A DNA stretch of 11,320 nt, from assembly GCA_039934875.1 (NCBI GenBank), contig JBDTLH010000090.1, positions 1 through 11,320 on the forward strand, read 5' to 3'. Below, one piece after another: positions 6,132 to 11,320 of this stretch. Below the pieces are notes generated by a model. It was given only the letters and a program-made list of their open reading frames with translations. It was not told the origin of the DNA and ran no database searches. How positions within the stretch are numbered: position 1 is the first letter of the stretch; every line of letters begins with the position of its first letter. The DNA comes from JBDTLH01 sp039934875 (GTDB lineage Bacteria; Acidobacteriota; Terriglobia; Terriglobales; Acidobacteriaceae). The position numbers and the translations under genes were made by a program.

Positions 6132-7745
6132 CTAGCGCGTGCGCCGGCGCTCAGGGACCTGGCCGGTGCCGGGGCGGGAGACGCCGCGGGTGGGGTGGCG
6201 GTCGCGATAGACGCGAAATGCCTTGATGCCGCGCTCCCCATCTTCGTCGGCGCCGACCACGTGCAAGCGCATGAGGTTGGTGGTGCCGCTGAAGTGGGTG
6301 CGGGTGCCGGCGACCACGCCGAGCACATCCCCCTCGAAGACGATGTTGCTCCGCAGCAACTCTTTTTCCGCGTGCTGCACCATCTCTTCGGTGTGCCAAT
6401 GGCCGTCGCTGAGGATGGGATGCACGCCCCAAAGCAGATTCATTCGGTTGCAGATGACCGGTCCGGGACCGAAGGCATAAACCAGCGCGGAGGGGCGATA
6501 TTTGGAGATTAGGCGGGCGGAGTTTCCGGTTTCAGTGAACACGGCGATGGCCCGCATGTCAAGGTCCTGCGCGGCGTGGGCAATCGATTCGCAGATCGTC
6601 TCAGAGATGGAGAGCTTGGTGTGATCGCGGCGGCGCAGCAGGAACGATCCCGGCGTTTGCCGCATCTCTTCTTCGGTTTCGACCACGATCTTGGCCATCA
6701 TGGTCACGGCTTCGCGGGGATATTTACCGCTGGCTGTCTCGCCGGAGAGCATGACGGCGTCTGTGCCATCGAAGATCGCGTTGGCGACGTCGCTGGCTTC
6801 GGCGCGGGTAGGGCGCGGGTTCTCGATCATGGATTCCAGCATCTGGGTGGCGGTGATGCAGGGCTTGCGCCAGTCGGCGGCGCGGCGGATGATGTGCTTT
6901 TGCAGAATGGGGACGCGCTCGGGCGGCACTTCGACGCCAAGATCGCCACGGGCGACCATCACGCCGTCGGCGGCTTCGAGAATCTCTTCCAGATGGTCGA
7001 TGGCCTGGGGCTTTTCCAGCTTGGCTATAAGCCACGCGTCGGAACCCATGCCGGTGATTTTGCTGCGGATCACGCGCACATCGTTGGCGGTGCGAATAAA
7101 GGAGGCGGCGATCATGTCCACACCATGGGAGAGGGCGAACTGAAGATCGTTTTCGTCTTTTTCGGTAAGCGAGGGTACGCTCAGCAGAATGTCGGGCAGA
7201 TTGATCCCCTTGTGCTCGCCCAGCATGCCTCCATTGATAACGTCGCACTCGACGTCGTCGCCCTTGATGGCGCGCACTCGCAGCTCGATCAGGCCGTCAG
7301 AGAGCAGGATGCGGGCGCCGACGGTGAGTTCGACGGCGAGGGTTTGAAAAGTAGTAGAGATGAGGGTAGCGGTGCCGGGGACATCGCGCGGGGTGATGGT
7401 GACCTTGGACCCGGTTTTGATGGCGACAGCGGTGCGGTATTTGAGGCGTCCGGTACGGATTTTGGGGCCCTGTAGGTCGCCCATGATGCAGATGGTGTGG
7501 CGCTCTTCGGCGGCGACGGCGCGGATGCGCTGGATAAGCTTGGCCTTGTCCTCCTGAGTCCCGTGGGAGAAATTCAGGCGGGCCACATTCATCCCCGCGC
7601 GCATCAGATCGCGCAAAATGGCTTCACTGTTGCTGGCCGGCCCGATGGTGCAGACAATCTTGGCGCGACGCTGGGCGGCGGCGGTTACGGAGAGCGGAAT
7701 ATCTATGGCTGTGGGGCTGGAGGTCAAGGTCGAGGTAGAGCTCAA
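6132..7745 (-). CDS. pyk: Pyruvate kinase
   Basis: This enzyme catalyses the last step of glycolysis, converting phosphoenolpyruvate and ADP to pyruvate and ATP. Numbering from the TTG at 7745 (537 aa), the motifs are KIVCTIGPAS (29-38), ARLNFSHG (55-61), GDLQGPKIRTG (89-99), catalytic IAKLEKPQA with K242 and metal ligand E244, ARGDLG with D268, and the TATQMLESM signature (298-306). The A, B and C domains are complete, ending at GTTNLMRLHVVG. A further 39 mostly basic residues (ending PERRRTR) follow, which ordinary 470-480-aa enzymes lack. The frame stays open upstream to a GTG at 7814 (560 aa), but only the TTG has a ribosome binding site. YihY lies upstream and DUF3592 2 bp downstream. 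Confidence 0.95.
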   Translation of the reverse strand: MSSTSTLTSSPTAIDIPLSVTAAAQRRAKIVCTIGPASNSEAILRDLMRAGMNVARLNFSHGTQEDKAKLIQRIRAVAAEERHTICIMGDLQGPKIRTGRLKYRTAVAIKTGSKVTITPRDVPGTATLISTTFQTLAVELTVGARILLSDGLIELRVRAIKGDDVECDVINGGMLGEHKGINLPDILLSVPSLTEKDENDLQFALSHGVDMIAASFIRTANDVRVIRSKITGMGSDAWLIAKLEKPQAIDHLEEILEAADGVMVARGDLGVEVPPERVPILQKHIIRRAADWRKPCITATQMLESMIENPRPTRAEASDVANAIFDGTDAVMLSGETASGKYPREAVTMMAKIVVETEEEMRQTPGSFLLRRRDHTKLSISETICESIAHAAQDLDMRAIAVFTETGNSARLISKYRPSALVYAFGPGPVICNRMNLLWGVHPILSDGHWHTEEMVQHAEKELLRSNIVFEGDVLGVVAGTRTHFSGTTNLMRLHVVGADEDGERGIKAFRVYRDRHPTRGVSRPGTGQVPERRRTR

Positions 7746-7752
7746 ATCGGGT

Positions 7753-7758
7753 CTCCCT
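7753..7758 (-). promoter_or_regulatory. Ribosome binding site supporting the pyk TTG start
   Basis: On the minus strand AGGGAG is followed by seven bases and TTG at 7745. The alternative GTG codons at 7814 and 7778 have no purine-rich stretch upstream. The 68 bases between the YihY stop and this site would then be the leader or promoter space for pyk. Confidence 0.5.
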
Positions 7759-7832
7759 ATATGGGTTGAGAACGACACGTAAACAGAAGTTCTAAGATTA
7801 TTGTACGCGTTCACGCATTTGAACGAAGTCGT

Positions 7833-8699
7833 TTAATAAAACGATTTAGTAGGCAGCTGTTTCCCTTTGGGACCGTAAATGGTGGCGTTGAACTCCGCCC
7901 CCAACAGCACCACCAGGGATATGATGTAGAGCCAGACCAACAGGGCGATGGCCGCGCCCAGGGACCCATAAATGACGGCGTAATTGGCATAGTGGGTCAC
8001 ATACCAGCCGAAGACCAGCGTTACCGGGAACCAGAGCGCAGTGGCGAGGCCTGCTCCGGGGAGCACACGTTGGAAGGGCCGGGTATGGGGGATGGCGAAG
8101 TGGTAAACCAGAGCCAGCACCAATACGGAGGTGGTGAGGGCAATTATCCATTCCGTCGCGGTCCAAACGATGCTAATGGCAGGTCGCAGCTCGTAGGCGA
8201 TCCGAGCGCTGATCCAGTCTTCGATCTGGGTTCCAAACGCGACCAGGCTGGTGGCGAAGAACATGGGAACCAGCGCCGAGGGGACTAGCAGGATAGCGAT
8301 GATGCGCTCCTTTACGATGTTCCAGGGATTGCCCTCGATTCCGTAGGCACAACGAAACCCCTCCATCCAGGAGATAATGACGCCGGTGGCGGCGAATATC
8401 CCGACTGCCCCGGAGGACAAGATGATGTGCATAGGACGGTTACTGCGCGCGTCGAAGTAGCGCTGTGCAAGCTGGGCGGAGCCGGGGGGGAGGATGACTC
8501 CGAGCGCGTAAGATATCTCCTGGGTATAGCGGGTAAGCTGGCGCTCTTTGGCCAACAAGCCGGCAAAAGCGAGCAGGCCGGGGAAGACTGTCATCATGGA
8601 GCTGTAAGCGGCGCCTTTGGCAATAGAAAGCGCGTCATGGGCGAACGCTCCCCAGAGGGCAAGGCGGAAGTGGCGGAAGCCGCGCAGGAAAAAGCTCAC
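7833..8699 (-). CDS. YihY/virulence factor BrkB family membrane protein
   Basis: This 288-aa protein has about six membrane segments, roughly at residues 30-50, 90-112, 133-155, 175-200, 215-237 and 243-268. The family pattern is clear: ALSIAKGAAYSSMMTVFPGLL near the N-terminus, VWTATEWII in the middle, and YGSLGAAIALLVWLYIISLVVLLGAEFNA at the end. The final GAEFN motif is highly typical of YihY/BrkB. Family members are often labelled ribonuclease BN or virulence factor BrkB from old misassignments; their true role is unknown, possibly transport. The start is GTG at 8699 without a recognisable Shine-Dalgarno sequence; no better start is visible upstream. It is divergent from the cytidylate kinase-like gene and lies upstream of pyk on the same strand. 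Confidence 0.9.
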   Translation of the reverse strand: MSFFLRGFRHFRLALWGAFAHDALSIAKGAAYSSMMTVFPGLLAFAGLLAKERQLTRYTQEISYALGVILPPGSAQLAQRYFDARSNRPMHIILSSGAVGIFAATGVIISWMEGFRCAYGIEGNPWNIVKERIIAILLVPSALVPMFFATSLVAFGTQIEDWISARIAYELRPAISIVWTATEWIIALTTSVLVLALVYHFAIPHTRPFQRVLPGAGLATALWFPVTLVFGWYVTHYANYAVIYGSLGAAIALLVWLYIISLVVLLGAEFNATIYGPKGKQLPTKSFY

Positions 8700-8744
8700 G
8701 GGGGTAAGGTTACATGATGAGGCGTTTCGAGACTGTGATTCGCC

Positions 8745-8916
8745 GATTTGCGATTCGCTGATTTCCGAACGTCGATTTTGAATGCTGATACCGCCCAGAT
8801 TTCCTCAGCCAACCTTGTATTCCCGTCGCCTCATCGTTAACCTTGGTTGCGTATTATGATTTGCGTGGTGTTGGAAGCACGAAGATCGCAAATCGTTCCA
8901 TCGCAAATCGCAAATC
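8745..8916. repeat. Cluster of GATTTGCGA / TCGCAAATC repeats in a divergent intergenic region
   Basis: GATTTGCGA is at 8745-8753 and GATTTGCG at 8858-8865. The inverse TCGCAAATC is at 8886-8894, 8901-8909 and 8908-8916 (the last two overlap). GATTTGCG at 8858 and CGCAAATC at 8887 can form a hairpin with a 21-nt loop. The final copies end four bases before the ATG at 8920 and take the place of a ribosome binding site. TATTAT at 8852-8857 could be a -10 box but has no convincing -35. Confidence 0.6.
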
Positions 8917-8919
8917 CTT

Positions 8920-9573
8920 ATGTTTCGCAACATCGTGATCGAGCGGGAATATGGGAGCGGAGCCGGAGTGATCGCGCGCAAGCTCTCCGAGCGGCTGGGA
9001 TGGAAGCTGTGGGATAAGGCGTTCACCGAGGAGCTGGCCAAAGCCGCCCACGTTACCGCCCCCGACATTGAAGAGTGCAGCGAGAAGCGGGACAAGCCTC
9101 TATACCGGCTGGCGAAGGTGTTCTTTCGCGGGAGCTTCGAGACGAGCGTTCATTTGGGCAGGTCCGGGCCGCTCGATTCCGACATGGTGATGGAGTATGC
9201 GCGCGAGATTTCGGCGCGGATTGCGGAAGGCGGCGATGCCATTATCGTGGGACGGGGCGCGGCCTATACACTGCGCAAGAGAAGGGACACGTTCCGCGTC
9301 TTTCTCTTTGCGCCCCGGGCGGAGAAGCTGCGCCGATTGCTGGCCGATGGGCAATCTCATGATGCGGCTGAGCACGCTCTTGATACCGTGGACGAGGAGC
9401 GCATCGAATTCGTCCGCCATTACTTTAACAAAGAGTGGCCGTACCGACCGCTCTATCACCTGATGATCAATACTTCGGCGGGAGACGAACTGGTGATGGA
9501 TACGATGCTTGACTCCATGCACCGGATTGAAGAGGCGAAGGCGAGTGAGAACGACGTGGCTACCCCGAAGTAG
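8920..9573 (+). CDS. Cytidylate kinase-like family protein (P-loop)
   Basis: This 217-aa cytoplasmic protein begins MFRNIVIEREYGSGAGVIAR. The IxIxREYGSGG-type P-loop (GSGAG at 12-16) followed by KLSERLGWKLWDKAF is the signature of the cytidylate kinase-like family (PF13189). DAIIVGRGAAYTLR (106-119) and FRVFLFAPRAEKLRRL (125-140) match the second strand and the Arg-rich lid-like region of nucleoside monophosphate kinases. The normal cmk gene is similar in length but has a different core, so the substrate here is uncertain; a regulatory or unusual phosphotransfer role is possible. The ATG at 8920 has no Shine-Dalgarno sequence, since the preceding bases are the TCGCAAATC repeat, but the P-loop begins within ten residues and fixes the start. 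Confidence 0.88.
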   Translation: MFRNIVIEREYGSGAGVIARKLSERLGWKLWDKAFTEELAKAAHVTAPDIEECSEKRDKPLYRLAKVFFRGSFETSVHLGRSGPLDSDMVMEYAREISARIAEGGDAIIVGRGAAYTLRKRRDTFRVFLFAPRAEKLRRLLADGQSHDAAEHALDTVDEERIEFVRHYFNKEWPYRPLYHLMINTSAGDELVMDTMLDSMHRIEEAKASENDVATPK

Positions 9574-9578
9574 GTGTT

Positions 9579-9727
9579 TCAATGCGGTCTTGCGATGACG
9601 CTGAGTTCATATGTGTGACCGGAGTTGAGGTCTTCGATGTTGTCGAGGACTGTTCGGCGAAGCGCTGCGATTCAGATTCGTCCAGTGCTCCACCCGCGAT
9701 CACGATTTGCTCCGCCATTTCGCTCAT
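9579..9727 (-). pseudogene. Possible frameshifted small gene
   Basis: The minus strand from ATG 9727 reads MSEMAEQIVIAGGALDES. Near 9672, shifting by one base continues as IAALRRTVLDNIEDLNSG and then HTYELSVIARPH, ending at TGA 9579. Both halves have GC-rich third positions and an amphipathic helical look, while the alternative frames become Ser/Thr-rich noise. The total of 149 bases is one short of a multiple of three, as a single-base deletion would give. No ribosome binding site is visible and I recognise no family. It could be a decayed gene, a sequencing or assembly error, or chance. Confidence 0.3.
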
Positions 9728-9757
9728 AGACTACGCTTGCAAGTATGAGACCGTAGA

Positions 9758-9772
9758 AACAGGGTGCCTGTT
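9758..9772. repeat. Perfect palindrome AACAGG-GTG-CCTGTT
   Basis: Six-base arms around a three-base centre form an operator-like or short hairpin sequence. It lies about 185 bp after the cytidylate kinase-like gene and 390 bp before the radical SAM gene, too far from either for a confident role. Confidence 0.35.
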
Positions 9773-10154
9773 CAGAAATTTCAGCGGGATTGGCAGTGCT
9801 GCCGCCACATCCAATCCCAATCCCAGGATGTAGACGCCTATGCAGCCTAATGGCATACCATTCGGATCGCGTTTGCCATTGCAGGTTTCGCTGAAGCATA
9901 AGTGTCGTTCCAGGTACCGCGATCTTCATTCTGCCTGGGTGCCCAACGGGGATTGCTGAAGATTGAAGTTAGAAGATATCCGCTAACTGCCGTATTTTCC
10001 CGTTCGCTGCCCGAAACCACCGTTCCCGGCATTTGCGCGGATTGGTCCGGATTATCTGTTTAGATTAAAAGTGCTTTAGTTTCTGGTTCTTGCAACGCGA
10101 AACGCATCCGGTTCCATCACACAGAACAGTACCAATGAAGTTAGAGCGACAACC

Positions 10155-10160
10155 AAGGAG
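10155..10160 (+). promoter_or_regulatory. Ribosome binding site of the radical SAM gene
   Basis: AAGGAG lies five bases before ATG at 10166, a near-ideal Shine-Dalgarno sequence. It fixes the start of the gene that runs off the right edge. Confidence 0.8.
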
Positions 10161-10165
10161 AAGCA

Positions 10166-11320
10166 ATGCAGCATAAACCAATCAAGTACGCAGAGAAGGC
10201 GCTGACCGTAGCTGCGCGCGGCGCATGGAACATTTTTGAGCGCCTGAACAGCATCAAGCCGAACGCCTCCTTCACGCCTAAATGGTCGGAGAAGCCGCTG
10301 CTCAAGAGTTGGGAAAAAGAGAAGCCGCCGCTGGGCTGGCCGCGGACCACGGATTCGTTGTGCCCCAAGTGCGTACCGGCGATACGGCAGCAGATTCTGG
10401 ATGGCAAGCTGCCGCAGGAGATCCTGCTGAATGAGAAGGCGGGCGAAATCAAGGCACAGATTATCGAGCGCGACGGCAAGATTCTGATGGTCAAAGATTG
10501 TCCTATTCATGGCCATTTTGAAGACCTGATGTCGGTGGATCCTGATTTTTCGCAGCACCTCGAAGAAGTCTTTCCGGGACGCGACATCAAGGCACATGCT
10601 GACGAAAAGCTGCACAATCACGGCAGCTCTACCATCACTCACGGACGTGGCTCGGTGCTTACCGTTGACCTTACCAACCGCTGCAACATGATGTGCGATC
10701 CGTGTTTTATGGATGCCAATCAAGTCGGCTTCGTCCACGAATTGACGTGGGACGAGATCAAGACCATGCTCGACAACGCGATCTCGATCAAGCCGCGGCG
10801 CCAGATGTCCGTACAGTTTTCCGGCGGCGAGCCGACGTTGTCGCCCTACTTTCTTGACGCGGTGCGCTACAGCCGCAAGGTGGGCTATAACTCCGTGCAG
10901 GCGGCGACCAACGGCATTGAATTCGCGAAGTCGAAAGAATTCTGCCGCCAGGCGGCGGAGGCGGGGTTGCGCTTTGCCTATCTGCAATTTGACGGTATCG
11001 GCAATGAAGCCAATGCGCACCGCAAAGTCGGCAACTTGTTTGACGTAAAGTTGCAGGCGATCAACAACCTGCACGAAGCCGGGGTGGACATTGTGCCAGT
11101 GACCACCATCGTCAACGGCATCAACAACGAGCAGGTGGGACGCATTATCCAGTTCGCGCTGGACAATCCGAAGACCATCAGCTTCCTATCGTTCCAGCCG
11201 GTTTCATTCACCGGACGCGATGAAGAGATCACCGATGACCGCCGCACTGCGCAGCGCTACACTCTGTCGCATCTGGCGCATGAGGTGAAGGAGCAAACCG
11301 GAATCGGCGAGCCGACGCGC
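10166..11320 (+). CDS. Radical SAM enzyme, MJ0619/Tes-like (tetraether or membrane-spanning lipid synthase family), 5' part
   Basis: The frame is open for 385 codons to the window edge with no stop. The N-terminal segment has SLCPKC (C66, C69) and DCPIHGHFED (C112, H115), the CxxC...CPxHG metal-binding module typical of MJ0619-like proteins. The radical SAM core follows: LTNRCNMMCDPCF gives C173, C177 and C180 (CxxxCxxC, the SAM-binding 4Fe-4S cluster), and FSGGEPT (219-224) is the SAM-contacting motif. AATNGIEFA and AYLQFDGIGNEANAHR continue the barrel. MJ0619, first labelled a pterin methyltransferase, was later shown to join lipid tails into tetraethers. Bacterial relatives, including Acidobacteriota, are candidates for making membrane-spanning iso-diabolic or brGDGT-like lipids. 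Substrate assignment here is inference; the C-terminal domain is outside the window. It is preceded by 590 bp of non-coding DNA, so probably has its own promoter. Confidence 0.88.
   Translation, partial: MQHKPIKYAEKALTVAARGAWNIFERLNSIKPNASFTPKWSEKPLLKSWEKEKPPLGWPRTTDSLCPKCVPAIRQQILDGKLPQEILLNEKAGEIKAQIIERDGKILMVKDCPIHGHFEDLMSVDPDFSQHLEEVFPGRDIKAHADEKLHNHGSSTITHGRGSVLTVDLTNRCNMMCDPCFMDANQVGFVHELTWDEIKTMLDNAISIKPRRQMSVQFSGGEPTLSPYFLDAVRYSRKVGYNSVQAATNGIEFAKSKEFCRQAAEAGLRFAYLQFDGIGNEANAHRKVGNLFDVKLQAINNLHEAGVDIVPVTTIVNGINNEQVGRIIQFALDNPKTISFLSFQPVSFTGRDEEITDDRRTAQRYTLSHLAHEVKEQTGIGEPTR

Larger units (their letters stand above)
9574..10165. other. 590-bp region without an intact gene
   Basis: Between the cytidylate kinase-like stop and the radical SAM start, frames on both strands are short and lack ribosome binding sites and recognisable motifs. 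The left 150 bp hold a coding-like but frame-broken minus-strand segment, and a perfect short palindrome lies at 9758-9772. The right part is less GC-rich. It includes TTGGTC at 10042 and TTAAAA at 10065 with 17 bp between them, a weak promoter candidate for the radical SAM gene. I see no tRNA or riboswitch fold. Confidence 0.5.

Noticed and set aside
6576..7475. 299-codon open frame on the plus strand
   Set aside because: It is antisense to pyruvate kinase, which is conserved throughout this stretch.
9582..9833. 83-codon plus-strand frame after the cytidylate kinase-like gene
   Set aside because: It is Cys/Ser-rich without pattern and has no ribosome binding site. The minus strand of the same DNA looks more coding-like.
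9847..10032. 61-codon minus-strand frame in the gap before the radical SAM gene
   Set aside because: It has no ribosome binding site, motif or recognised family, and its composition does not resemble the genes around it.
10076..11074. 332-codon open frame on the minus strand
   Set aside because: It is antisense to the radical SAM gene, which has cluster motifs and a strong ribosome binding site. The minus frame looks like a mirror translation.

Overview
The window looks like chromosomal DNA from an Acidobacteriota bacterium, probably a soil Terriglobia/Koribacter-type lineage. This is inferred from the GC-rich codon use, the mix of gene families, short dispersed intergenic repeats of a kind I associate with these genomes, and a final gene resembling radical SAM proteins known from this phylum. 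I see no phage, transposon, CRISPR, rRNA or tRNA. Almost everything is housekeeping or envelope-related.

Region 1 (1-3128, all minus strand). Read in transcription order, this is a LysW-like zinc-ribbon protein with an acidic tail, then a small secreted beta-sandwich protein whose start overlaps it. Next comes tldD, a 98-aa protein with a CxxC motif, a DUF2283 protein, and the N-terminus of tldE/pmbA running off the left edge. TldD and TldE form a heterodimeric metalloprotease, so the two small genes sit inside a tldD...tldE locus.

Region 2 (3278-5586, plus strand). This holds a secreted M28 zinc peptidase with a TTG start and a strong ribosome binding site, followed 29 bp later by a rhomboid intramembrane serine protease. 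An AT-rich inverted-repeat patch separates this pair from the convergent genes to its right.

Region 3 (5662-8699, minus strand). A YihY/BrkB-type membrane protein is followed by pyruvate kinase (pyk, probable TTG start, unusual basic C-terminal tail) and then, 2 bp later, a two-helix DUF3592-like membrane protein.

Region 4 (8920-11320, plus strand). A cytidylate kinase-like protein is preceded by GATTTGCG-type repeats that run up to its start codon. It is followed by about 590 bp without an intact gene, containing one possible frameshifted small gene. The 5' part (385 codons) of a radical SAM enzyme then runs off the right edge. Its N-terminal CxxC...CPxHG metal-binding segment and CxxxCxxC core resemble the MJ0619/Tes family, which joins lipid tails to make membrane-spanning lipids. 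This is the most interesting gene of the window, because Acidobacteriota are known for membrane-spanning iso-diabolic acid and brGDGT-type lipids.
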